Assembly (NCBI GenBank): GCA_016794365.1
Contig: JAEUKB010000021.1
Location: 124,001 to 188,000 of the forward strand
Direction of reading: 5' to 3'
Source of the DNA: Myxococcales bacterium
Lineage (GTDB): Bacteria > Myxococcota_A > Polyangia > Palsa-1104 > JAEUJZ01
DNA length: 64,000 nt
In this document: positions 10,697-19,036 of the stretch, piece after piece
Position numbering within the stretch: position 1 is the first letter of the stretch
Layout: every line of letters starts with the position of its first letter
Position numbers and translations under genes: made by a program
The notes under the pieces: model-generated
Databases searched by the model: none
Told to the model about the DNA's origin: nothing
What the model saw: the letters and a program-made list of their open reading frames with translations, nothing else

Positions 10697-11275
10697 CTAA
10701 GACGCAGGCAGGCTGTGCTGGAGCGCAGACAGGGCGTCGCCTAGCTCCGCCAGCAGGGGATGGTCGCCGAGCCGCTGGGACAGCACCTCGTGCAGGGATC
10801 GGTAGTACCAGAGCTGATCCGACTGCGAGCTGCGAAAGCGGCTCCATACCTCGGGGCCGCGCTGCCGCAGATCGCTCAGGGTGGCTTGCAGGTTGTGCAG
10901 CGCGTCGGCGGTCTTGATCGCGGCGATGTGCCGGTCGGCGTGCTGGAGCTTGCGCAGCTGGGCCTCTTTGCGCACTTTCCAGGGCAGCGGCTCGGTCCCT
11001 TCGGTCTTCTGCTCGGACACGGCGGCGACCAGGCGGGCGACCTCTTCACCGAACTCGGCCCGCAACTCGGACAGGGATGTGCTGGTGTCTTCGACCACGT
11101 CGTGGAGCAGCGCCGCGATGATGACCTCATCGGGGAAGTGGTGCCGCAAAAGGAGGAGCGCGACGTGGACGGGATGGATGATGTACGGAACCTGCGAGCC
11201 TTTGCGGGCCTGGTTCCGGTGGGCGGTGGCAGAGACGACGAGGGCGCGATCGATGAGCGGGGAATAGCTGGCCAT
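10697..11275 (-). CDS. Small alarmone hydrolase-like HD protein (RelA/SpoT hydrolase domain only)
   Basis: This 192-residue protein consists of one HD phosphohydrolase domain of the RelA/SpoT-MESH1 type. All expected metal and catalytic positions can be read: His34 in YIIHPVH, His58-Asp59 in ALLHDVVEDT, Glu62-Asp63, and Asp124 and Asn128 in ADALHNL. There is no synthetase, TGS or ACT domain, so it would only degrade (p)ppGpp or a related pyrophosphate nucleotide; MESH1 relatives can also act on NADPH. The gene starts seven bases after the FHA gene stop and is the last gene of a cluster headed by the SIR2-like/TPR gene. It converges on moxR. The hydrolase call is firm; substrate is inferred. 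Confidence 0.87.
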   Translation of the reverse strand: MASYSPLIDRALVVSATAHRNQARKGSQVPYIIHPVHVALLLLRHHFPDEVIIAALLHDVVEDTSTSLSELRAEFGEEVARLVAAVSEQKTEGTEPLPWKVRKEAQLRKLQHADRHIAAIKTADALHNLQATLSDLRQRGPEVWSRFRSSQSDQLWYYRSLHEVLSQRLGDHPLLAELGDALSALQHSLPAS

Positions 11276-11282
11276 GTGCGGT

Positions 11283-12410
11283 TTAACGAAGCTTGTCGGG
11301 GGACAGGCTGGGGGCGTCGGCTCGGGTGGAGCGGATGGTGTTGCGGGGATGCCAGGTCAGCTCGACCTTGGAGTCATTGCCCGATAGGAGGAGCTGGGTG
11401 CCTTGATCGGGCAGCTCGACGCGACGGATGCGCTGACCGTGCTGCCAGGTGCCGTTGGTGCTGCACAGATCCATCGCATAGACGCGGCCTCGCTCGGCCA
11501 TGAGCAAAAGGTGCAGTCGCGAGATCTGACCGGAGAGCACCTGGCGCAGGCCGCGATCCATGCAGGTCTCGGAGCGACCGATGATGACGCCCGCGTAGAG
11601 ATCGGCTTCGCTTAGCTCGACGGAGACGGCCTTGGTCTGGCGACGCAAGGTGACACGGGCGCGACCGGCTGGGGCGGCGGGAATGGCGGCCCCGGACTGT
11701 AGATCTTCGACGCGCTGAGAGCGGGGCAGCAAGGTGATGTGGGTCCGTCGCTGCATCCGCAGGGAGTTCTGGGGCGGCTGCTCGGCTTCCACAAAGTCGT
11801 AGCTGGGTAGCTCGACCGCGTCAGCCAGCCTGCCGCGCTGGGACAGAAACTCGGGCAGGGGGACGCAGCCAATCGCGCAGTCGCCCAGGCCAATCAGCAG
11901 CGGACCGCTGACGCCAATCGACTGCCGGGGCTGGCCTTCAATCGTAAAGGGCTGGCTTGTGTGCAGGTCGAGCAGTCGCAGGGCAGGGGTCTTGTCGGCG
12001 AGCAGGGCGCAGCTGGCAAGCAGGTGGCGGTTGGTCACGCTCGGCAGCTTGGGCAGCACCAAGTCACAGTTTTCGTGCCAGCCCATGACTGCAAACACAG
12101 ACGACGACGCTTCCAAGTCAATCCAGCCGAGGTCGCGGCCATGGACCCAGAACAGGCGATAGCCGGTGCGGCAGGCGGCGGGCTGGTCGAGCAGCATCCG
12201 CGCGCCAAAGACGTAGGCCTCACGCAGGGAGTGGGGACTGGGACCGGGCTGGACGGCCCGCAGGTGTCCGGCGCTCTGTCCGACTGCGCTCTTGCTGGGT
12301 CCGGGGGCAATGCCGGAGACTTCCCCGGTGGCCTCTGCGGGCTCAGGCGGAACCAGCCGCAGCTGCGGTCGTCCGGGCCTTAAGGAGCCGCTTGGCTCAT
12401 CCGAGTCCAT
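11283..12410 (-). CDS. Double FHA-domain protein
   Basis: The start at the ATG complementary to 12408-12410 (MDSDEPSGSLRPG) gives 375 residues; the longer in-frame start overlaps the upstream gene and lacks support. A Pro-rich N-terminal 60 residues are followed by a divergent FHA-like domain (VMGWHENCDLVLP, then SVTNRHLLAS) and a linker. A canonical FHA domain comes next (VIIGRSETC, then ISRLHLLLM, then DLCSTNGTWQHG). FHA domains bind phosphothreonine, so the protein probably reads Ser/Thr kinase signals, which are abundant in Myxococcota; no kinase is in the window. It lies 73 bp after the SIR2-like/TPR gene and seven bases before the alarmone hydrolase gene. The second domain is secure; the first is degenerate but recognisable. 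Confidence 0.85.
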   Translation of the reverse strand: MDSDEPSGSLRPGRPQLRLVPPEPAEATGEVSGIAPGPSKSAVGQSAGHLRAVQPGPSPHSLREAYVFGARMLLDQPAACRTGYRLFWVHGRDLGWIDLEASSSVFAVMGWHENCDLVLPKLPSVTNRHLLASCALLADKTPALRLLDLHTSQPFTIEGQPRQSIGVSGPLLIGLGDCAIGCVPLPEFLSQRGRLADAVELPSYDFVEAEQPPQNSLRMQRRTHITLLPRSQRVEDLQSGAAIPAAPAGRARVTLRRQTKAVSVELSEADLYAGVIIGRSETCMDRGLRQVLSGQISRLHLLLMAERGRVYAMDLCSTNGTWQHGQRIRRVELPDQGTQLLLSGNDSKVELTWHPRNTIRSTRADAPSLSPDKLR

Positions 12411-12483
12411 GCTCTGGATTATAACCGCAATCCCCCGGGAAATGGGGGACGGGATGGGGCGGGGCAGAAGGAGGGAGGTGCGA

Positions 12484-15400
12484 CTACAGGCCGAGGAACT
12501 GGCGAACGGAGGCCAGCTCTTCACTCACCGCAAAGTGCAGCAGCTCTAGGAGCCTCTGCTTGGGCGAAAGCAGCGTCAGGCCGGGCGGATCGGTCGCGAG
12601 CAGCAGCGCCGCTGTCTCTAGATCGCCGCACAACAGCGCACCCACGCGCACGGTCGTCAGCTCCGACGCCGACAGCCAGGTGTTGGCCAGCTGGGTCGGC
12701 TTGACAGCAGAGTCGGTCAGGGTGCGACCCACGCGACAGAGCTGCTCTAGCTGCTGCGGGGACAGGGCACCCCGCAGGCTGCGGGCCAGCTCGAGCACCG
12801 GACCGGAGGCGGGCGGCGTGACCTGGCTTAGCTCTTGGTTGGTGAGGATGAGCGCGGCTTCGATGATCTGCGCCAGCTCTTGTTCATCGGACAGCACGGT
12901 GCGGAGCGCGCGCTCGGGACGCAAAAGGGCCGCCATCCGACCGACTTCGTACAGGGTTTCGCGCTCGGGACGGCTGGGATCGAGCAGCGGCGGGCCCAGC
13001 TCGGCGCAGACCGTCGCGGGCCCTTGGCCGTCGCGGGCGATCGAGATGAGGAAGGCTTGCTCCGCCAGCTCGCGGGCTTGCGGCCTGGGATACAGCTCGG
13101 GCAGCGGCGACTCGGTCATCTCAAAGGCGTAGCGCAGCGCTTTGAGATAGACCTGGGAGGCGCTTGGCTCGACGCGGCTATTGCGATCGAAGGGCTGCTC
13201 GGTGAAGGGGCGGGCGTGGCGCTTTTGCAGGCTGGGCCACAGCACGGCGAGCAGCGCTTGCAGGCGCGTATCCTCATCGGGGTGGCTGACCATCCGCCAC
13301 AGATCCTTGGTAAGCGGCCTGCGGGCGAGCGCAACCGGACGGCTGCGCAGCTCATCCACCAGCGCGGCATCATCGGGGGAGCCCTGGCGCAGCAAGGTCA
13401 GCGCATGGGCCACCTGGGCGGCTCGGTCGCGCTGGCCGGTCTTGCCGTAGAGATCGCGCAGCGCCTTGTAGGAGGCCAGCTCGCCCTTGCTGTGCTTGAG
13501 GATGTGGTGATGTTCGGCAATTGCCTTGTCGAGCTTGTCGTCCCCGGCGGTCGCGTAGATGGCTGCCATCTGGCGGTGACGATCCAGGTTGCCCGGCTCT
13601 AGCGTGAGCGAGACTTCGTACGCGCTCATGCCGGTCTTGAGATCGCCCAGCTCTTGAATGCAGACGCGCGCCACCTCGGTCCACAGCCGCAGCCGCTCGG
13701 CGCGCTGCTTGGGGGAGTCGCCTTGCTCGGGGCCCATGACCTTGATACGGCGCTGCATGGCCCGCAGCCGCTCTTTGGGGTCAGAGAGCTGCGCGGCCAG
13801 GGTCTCGGCAGACTCCAGGCTCTTGACGAGCGTGGGATCGTCGTCGAACGAGCTCCAGAGCAGGCGCAGGGCACGACGCGGCTCGTTCAAGTGATCGCGG
13901 GTAATGAAGCCAGCGGTCTGCTTGTAGCGCGCGCGGCGCTTTTCGTTGGTCTCGGCAGCGGCCAGCTCTTGCAGCAGGTTCGCGGCTTCTGCCCACAGTT
14001 TCTGCTCGGTGTAGACCGACAGCAGCTTGTGCTGGATGGTCACGGCCTGCGGGGACAGCGACAGCGCTTCCCGGTAGGAGGCGATCGCTTCTTGCGGCTT
14101 GGCGAGCGGGCCCGCGTACAGGTCGCCGATTTCGATGAGGACCGACAGGCGATCCTCTGCGGTGCCGGGCTCACCCGGATGCGCGAGCAGCGAGCGGAGC
14201 AGCGACTGCCGGACTTCCAGCTTCTCTTCGGCGGACAGCGAGTCCACGCGGCGGAGCTGAGAGAGCGCCAAGCGATGCAGCGGCAGAAGCTCACGCGCTT
14301 TTTGGAGCGCCAGCTTGGACGGCTCTTCATTGCCAAGCGCGAGCTCTGCCTGACCCTTGCTGGCCCACAGATCGGCCAGCTCGGCCTGACCGAGCGCTTC
14401 GTGGTGCTCGGACAGGAGGGTGTCGCTGATCGCGCGCGCATCGACAAACTGTCCCGTCTCAATGAGCAGCGGCAAAAGCCCGCGCAGGGCCCCGAGATCC
14501 TTGGGCTCTAGCTCCAGCGCGCGTCGGTAGGCACGGCGGGCTTTGTCGCGCAGACCGGCACCGAGAGACGCCTGCGCCAGCCGAGACAGCCGGATCACCT
14601 GCGTGCCGCGCTCTGCTTCCTTGCGGGTCAGCATTTCCAAAAGGGGCAGCGCGTCCTCGAAGCGTCCGTCTTGCCAGTACAGCTCGGACAGCAGCTGGGC
14701 GGCATCGTTGTGCTCTGGATCTTGGGCCAGCACATCGCGCAGCAGGTCGCCCGCTTTCTGTCTTTCTTCCGCGAGCAGGTGTTCCTTGGCGGACTGCACC
14801 ATCCAGCGACCCTTGTCGAGCCGGTTGGTGCTCTGCTCGGCGGCTTCCTTGAACAGCTTGGCCGCTCGCAGGTGATCGCCACGGCTGCGGTAGAGATCGG
14901 CGAGCGCGCTCTGCGTCTGGACGTGACCGGGCAGGATCTCCAGGGCGCGGACCAGGTGCTCTTCCGCTGCACTGGCGTCGGACAGCTTGGCAAGGCACAG
15001 CCGCGCCGCTTCGCCATAGAGCGTCACCTTGAGGTTCTTGTCGTCCGAAAGGTGCGCGCGCTTGACCAGATAGCGGACCGCTTCTTCGGGCTGCTCGCTC
15101 TGCTGATACAGCCGTCCGAGCGCTTCGATGGCACCTGTGTGCTCGGGCTCGCCATCGAGGATTTGCAGCCACGCAGCGATGGCCTTGGGCGCATGCTGCC
15201 GACGCAGCTGCTCGTCACCGGCTGGAAGCTCTAGCTCATGGACGCGGGCGAGGGCGGACAGCAGCTCACTGCGGCCCTTTTCGGCGTGATCAATGTGACG
15301 CTGATAGGTCGCGCACAGCTCGTCCCACTTTTTCTGCTGGCGATACAGCCGACACAGCGAGCGGTACGTCTCTTCCGACTTGGGATCGATGGTCAGGATC

Positions 15401-17451
15401 TTTTCGAGCGCTGCCGTCGCGCTGTCTAGCTGACCGGGAATCTCTTCGTACTCTGCCGCGAGCCGCCGATACATCGACAGCCGCTCTTTGTCGCTCTGGA
15501 CCTGCTGCGCAAGCTGCGCCAGCACCGTCAGATACGCTTCCGAGACACTGCCTTCGGTGGAATACAGCCGCTCAAGCGCGCGCAGGACATCGAGATCTTG
15601 CGGGGCCAGCTTGTGGACTTCTTCCCAGCGCCGAATGCTCGCGCGGCGGTCGGTGCCATGCTCTGCCTGAAGCTGGGCCGCTTCGCGTCGTGCCTGAAGC
15701 TCACCCTCGCGATCGCCTTGTTCGGCGAGAAGTCCGGCTCGCTCGTCCAAAAGGGCGATGAGATCGTTCCAGTTTGACGCCCGGCGCAGCGTGTGTTCGA
15801 GCGCGAGCATGGCGTCGCGGCTGGCCGGATCGCTGGTGCGCGCTGCTTTGTAGGCGGCAATGGCTGCGGCGCTGTCTTGAAGGCGCGTCTCGAAGATCTC
15901 GCCTTGTTCGAGGTACAGATCGACGCGCTTGTCTTTGGCGTCCGAAAGCTCTGCGATCTGTCCAAGGGTATCGGCCAGGTCTTTCCAGCGCTGCGAACGA
16001 CGGCACAGGTCGGCTCGCAGGCTCAAAAACGCGGGCTTTTCGGCATCGGGAATGGTCAGCTTCTGCGCTTCCCCAAGCGAGGCGAGCGCGTAGTCATGGT
16101 GGCTTAGCTTTTCGCCGTACAGCTTGGCGATGCGAATCCACAGCACGGCTTGCTCGGTCTTCGGCTGACGCGGCACGAGATCGCGCATCTCGGTGAGCAG
16201 CTCGACCCACTGGCCAGCCTGACCGGCCAGGCGCTCGATCTCATCGAGCCCGACCGTCTGCGGATCTTCTTTGTAGGCAGCCATCGCGGCTTGGAAGGCT
16301 TCGGCCAGCTGGGCTTTGCCCGTCTCGAAGACCTTGGCAGCCTGAAGCAGGCACTGGGCGCGTCCGCTCGGCGTGGTCTCGACATCCATGCGTCCGAGCA
16401 GCAGCTCGATCAAGCGATCGTGGTCTGCGGACTCGCGCAGCTTGGCTTCTAGCTGGGCCAGCTTGTTCTGCGCTTCGGCATGATCGGGCTCTTGCTGAAG
16501 CAGTCGCAGCCAGCCTTCCAGGTCATCGTCGTCGGGGAGCACTTCGCTGCCGATCTCTCCGACCGATTCATGCAGGGCCTTGAGCACGGCTTCTTCGCTG
16601 TCCGCATCGAGCACGACCAGGCCGTAGGCATGCGACAGCTCATCGCGCAGACCCGCAGGCAGACCGGGCAGCAGCGCAAAGTGTTGTGGACCTTCTCCGC
16701 TCGTCTGGGCCAGCGACAGAAGCCGCGCGGTGACAGCCAGATCGGGATCGCGCACATCGAAGCCAATGAGCAGCAGCGATCGCTTGAGCGCCAGCTCGCG
16801 CAGCGACTGTCGCATCGCTTCGTTGGTGAACAGCTTCTGGACATCGGCTTCGCCAAAGACCAGGCCCGCGTCGTTTTGGGCATCGCCAAACAGCCGCAAC
16901 AGGAAGCGGCCTCGGCTGGCCAGCATCTCAATCGTCTGTTCGGACGTGCCAATCTGCGGCGCGCCACCCGGTGAGGGCGCTTCCTTGACCGCCTCTATCA
17001 GACCTTCGTCGAGCGCGGTGGTGATAAGGCCTCGGAACGGCAGCTTGGCGGCCAGCGCGAGGAGCTGCTGGTTGCGCTCGCTGGGCAGGACAGACTGAAG
17101 CGCGCGAGCAAAGTCTGCGCCGAGTCGCTTGCGGAGCAGGCTGGCCACAAACAGCGGCTGACTGTCGAGGAGTGCTTTCGCCTGCGCGACCTCGTCTTCT
17201 CCACCCAGCTTGTCCGCGTGCTGACTGAGCAGCTTCCCGAGCAGGGTCCGTAGCGATGCTTCAGACGCTCGGCGTCCAAAAATACTGCCTGTACACAACA
17301 CCACCCGACCGGCGCGCAGTCTCTGAACGAGCAGAGAAAGCCCACTTTGCGATGGATCCTGCGTGGGGAGATGCGGTTCATCATGATGCGCCGAGTCTGA
17401 CTGCCCGGCTGCGCGGTCTGGTTTTTGAGCAGAAGAGTGCTTTTTGGCCAT
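12484..17451 (-). CDS. Degenerate SIR2-like domain fused to a long TPR array
   Basis: This protein has about 1655 residues from the ATG at 17451 (MAKKHSS); a GTG at 17469 is an alternative. The first 30 residues are polar. Residues about 40-320 follow the block order of bacterial SIR2-like domains: VVLCTGSIFG (50-59), LITTALDEGLIE (142-153), RFLLRLFGD (182-190), FGEADVQKLF (199-208) and LLLIGFDVRDPDL (226-238). The usual ITTN(F/Y)D Asn and the KLHGD His are replaced by Ala and Phe, so NAD hydrolysis is doubtful. Residues about 330-1420 are TPR repeats (for example WNDLIALLDERAGLLAEQGD). The C-terminal 220 residues form a separate domain. It heads a cluster with the FHA and alarmone hydrolase genes. 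The TPR call is certain; the SIR2 call is by motif order. Confidence 0.8.
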   Translation of the reverse strand: MAKKHSSAQKPDRAAGQSDSAHHDEPHLPTQDPSQSGLSLLVQRLRAGRVVLCTGSIFGRRASEASLRTLLGKLLSQHADKLGGEDEVAQAKALLDSQPLFVASLLRKRLGADFARALQSVLPSERNQQLLALAAKLPFRGLITTALDEGLIEAVKEAPSPGGAPQIGTSEQTIEMLASRGRFLLRLFGDAQNDAGLVFGEADVQKLFTNEAMRQSLRELALKRSLLLIGFDVRDPDLAVTARLLSLAQTSGEGPQHFALLPGLPAGLRDELSHAYGLVVLDADSEEAVLKALHESVGEIGSEVLPDDDDLEGWLRLLQQEPDHAEAQNKLAQLEAKLRESADHDRLIELLLGRMDVETTPSGRAQCLLQAAKVFETGKAQLAEAFQAAMAAYKEDPQTVGLDEIERLAGQAGQWVELLTEMRDLVPRQPKTEQAVLWIRIAKLYGEKLSHHDYALASLGEAQKLTIPDAEKPAFLSLRADLCRRSQRWKDLADTLGQIAELSDAKDKRVDLYLEQGEIFETRLQDSAAAIAAYKAARTSDPASRDAMLALEHTLRRASNWNDLIALLDERAGLLAEQGDREGELQARREAAQLQAEHGTDRRASIRRWEEVHKLAPQDLDVLRALERLYSTEGSVSEAYLTVLAQLAQQVQSDKERLSMYRRLAAEYEEIPGQLDSATAALEKILTIDPKSEETYRSLCRLYRQQKKWDELCATYQRHIDHAEKGRSELLSALARVHELELPAGDEQLRRQHAPKAIAAWLQILDGEPEHTGAIEALGRLYQQSEQPEEAVRYLVKRAHLSDDKNLKVTLYGEAARLCLAKLSDASAAEEHLVRALEILPGHVQTQSALADLYRSRGDHLRAAKLFKEAAEQSTNRLDKGRWMVQSAKEHLLAEERQKAGDLLRDVLAQDPEHNDAAQLLSELYWQDGRFEDALPLLEMLTRKEAERGTQVIRLSRLAQASLGAGLRDKARRAYRRALELEPKDLGALRGLLPLLIETGQFVDARAISDTLLSEHHEALGQAELADLWASKGQAELALGNEEPSKLALQKARELLPLHRLALSQLRRVDSLSAEEKLEVRQSLLRSLLAHPGEPGTAEDRLSVLIEIGDLYAGPLAKPQEAIASYREALSLSPQAVTIQHKLLSVYTEQKLWAEAANLLQELAAAETNEKRRARYKQTAGFITRDHLNEPRRALRLLWSSFDDDPTLVKSLESAETLAAQLSDPKERLRAMQRRIKVMGPEQGDSPKQRAERLRLWTEVARVCIQELGDLKTGMSAYEVSLTLEPGNLDRHRQMAAIYATAGDDKLDKAIAEHHHILKHSKGELASYKALRDLYGKTGQRDRAAQVAHALTLLRQGSPDDAALVDELRSRPVALARRPLTKDLWRMVSHPDEDTRLQALLAVLWPSLQKRHARPFTEQPFDRNSRVEPSASQVYLKALRYAFEMTESPLPELYPRPQARELAEQAFLISIARDGQGPATVCAELGPPLLDPSRPERETLYEVGRMAALLRPERALRTVLSDEQELAQIIEAALILTNQELSQVTPPASGPVLELARSLRGALSPQQLEQLCRVGRTLTDSAVKPTQLANTWLSASELTTVRVGALLCGDLETAALLLATDPPGLTLLSPKQRLLELLHFAVSEELASVRQFLGL

Positions 17452-17484
17452 GTCGGCCTGGGTTAGCACAGCACGCCGACGCCG

Positions 17485-17499
17485 TTCAACTGTGTTGAA
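17485..17499. promoter_or_regulatory. Palindrome in divergent intergenic region
   Basis: The 85 bp between the SIR2-like/TPR gene and the secreted protein gene contain TTCAACTGTGTTGAA, two perfect six-base arms around a three-base centre. A TTGACA-like hexamer follows at 17501-17506. The position suits an operator or a rightward promoter, but no clear -10 element is visible, so the role is uncertain. Confidence 0.35.
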
Positions 17500-17536
17500 G
17501 TTGACAGCGCGGTGGCCTTTGCCCTACGGCTAAAGG

Positions 17537-18970
17537 ATGATCAAACGACCTGCGCTGCTGGGTTTCATGCTGCTGGGGCTCTCGTATGGCTCGCTGAGCC
17601 ATGCACAGGGTGCGTTTCCAGCGCCGCTTGCTACGGTGAAGCCGGACAAGGGATTCATCGACGATGCCATGGCGATCACGCCGGGCGGGGCGGTGCTCTT
17701 GTATGTCACCACGGACGGACAGAAGTTCGCTTCGCTGCGCGGCCTGGCGCTGCCACCGGGACGAGGACTGAATCCCCAAGCCGCCGCTGAGCCTGCTGCT
17801 CCCGCGAATCCACCGGCGCCCGCATCGCCTGCGCCGCCTGCCGGCAAGGGTGCCAAGGGCAAGCCGCCTGCGCCGCCCGCTGCGTCCACACCGCCGCCAC
17901 CACCGACGCCGTTTATGGAAGAAGCGCTGGCGAAAGAGCTGGGCGCAGAGCCGCAGAAGACCAAGGAATTGATCAAGAAGCTGCCGCTCAATACGCATCG
18001 GCTGCATCTGCTACCGGACGACAAGATCCTGCTGGTGATGCGCGATCTGGAAACGGCGGGCCAGCTGACGGGTCAGATCTTTAGCTTGAAGACCCACGCC
18101 GAGGTTGCTGTGCCGGGCGGCATCGGTCCTGCCACGGACATCAGCTTGACGACGGTGGATGGCCAGCCCGCGATCATGGCCGTCAGCAAGCCCGGACCGC
18201 AGAGCCCACAGAACCCGCGCAGCCTGCTCAGCAGCGAGTACAAGTTCACGGCGTACTCTGCGATGACCGGCAAGCAGCTCTCGCAGCGGACCTACAAGCT
18301 GGATGAAGAGGGACACATCCAGACCGGCTCGGGACCGGCGCTGCCGCTGTACTTTCTGGACGGATATGCGACGTGGGTGCTCAAGCAAAGTGGCGCGTTT
18401 GACAAGAAGAAAGATGTGCGCCAGCCCGATGTCGTGGCGTTCTTCGATGTGTTCGGCGGCAAGGTGCGCATGACCCGACCGATCATTGATGCTCCGGCGC
18501 TGATGGATCTCAAGCGCGTGCGGGCCGCGCAGTCCGAATCGGTTGCGATCTTCGCTGAAGACGGCACAAACCAGGTGGAGGTTGTGTCGGCGCTGGAGCG
18601 CGGTCGTCCCGATGGTCCGGTCGAGTATCGTGGTCCGCTGCCGCTGCCGCGTCCTGCTGGAATCTATGACGCTCCGTCGCTGCGCTTTGTACGTCTGCGT
18701 CCGAGCAAGCTGCTTTTGTCCCTGATGGTCGATCCGGTCAATGAAGAAGCCGTGGCGCAAAAGCGGACCGATCCCGATGAAGTAGACTTTTGCTTGGTCG
18801 ATCTGTCGGGTGACAAGCCGGGCGCGGCAGAGCGGAAGCTGACGCTGCTTGCGGGCAAGCGACCGCTCGGCTGGGTGGCTTCCCCATCGGGGCGTGTGGT
18901 GGTGCTGCGCAAACACAAAGGCTTTTCGCGCGGCGGTACCGAAGCAGAAGTCTACGATCTGGCCCCGTAG
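17537..18970 (+). CDS. Secreted hypothetical protein with Pro-rich linker
   Basis: This 477-residue protein begins with a clear Sec signal peptide (MIKRPALLGFMLLGLSYG, probable cleavage after SHA at residue 23). A short segment is followed by a low-complexity Ala/Pro linker at about residues 78-125 (PAAPANPPAPASPAPP and PPPPPTPF). The remaining 350 residues are rich in short beta-strand-like blocks resembling a beta-propeller or quinoprotein-like fold (ILLVMRDLETAGQLTGQIFSL, VVAFFDVFGGKV, LLSLMVDPVNEE), but no defining repeat motif can be named. It probably acts in the periplasm or at the cell surface. It is divergent from the SIR2-like/TPR gene. No functional family was recognised. Confidence 0.7.
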   Translation: MIKRPALLGFMLLGLSYGSLSHAQGAFPAPLATVKPDKGFIDDAMAITPGGAVLLYVTTDGQKFASLRGLALPPGRGLNPQAAAEPAAPANPPAPASPAPPAGKGAKGKPPAPPAASTPPPPPTPFMEEALAKELGAEPQKTKELIKKLPLNTHRLHLLPDDKILLVMRDLETAGQLTGQIFSLKTHAEVAVPGGIGPATDISLTTVDGQPAIMAVSKPGPQSPQNPRSLLSSEYKFTAYSAMTGKQLSQRTYKLDEEGHIQTGSGPALPLYFLDGYATWVLKQSGAFDKKKDVRQPDVVAFFDVFGGKVRMTRPIIDAPALMDLKRVRAAQSESVAIFAEDGTNQVEVVSALERGRPDGPVEYRGPLPLPRPAGIYDAPSLRFVRLRPSKLLLSLMVDPVNEEAVAQKRTDPDEVDFCLVDLSGDKPGAAERKLTLLAGKRPLGWVASPSGRVVVLRKHKGFSRGGTEAEVYDLAP

Positions 18971-19036
18971 TCGGTTCGGGCGCGGCGTGGCAGCGGCGTG
19001 GCAATCGACGGGTAATCGCTGGGGACTCGTTACTCG

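Noticed and set aside
18011-18916. 301-residue open frame antisense to the secreted protein gene
   Set aside because: The + strand gene has a signal peptide and a sensible composition; the antisense frame is His/Arg/Gln-rich with no motif.
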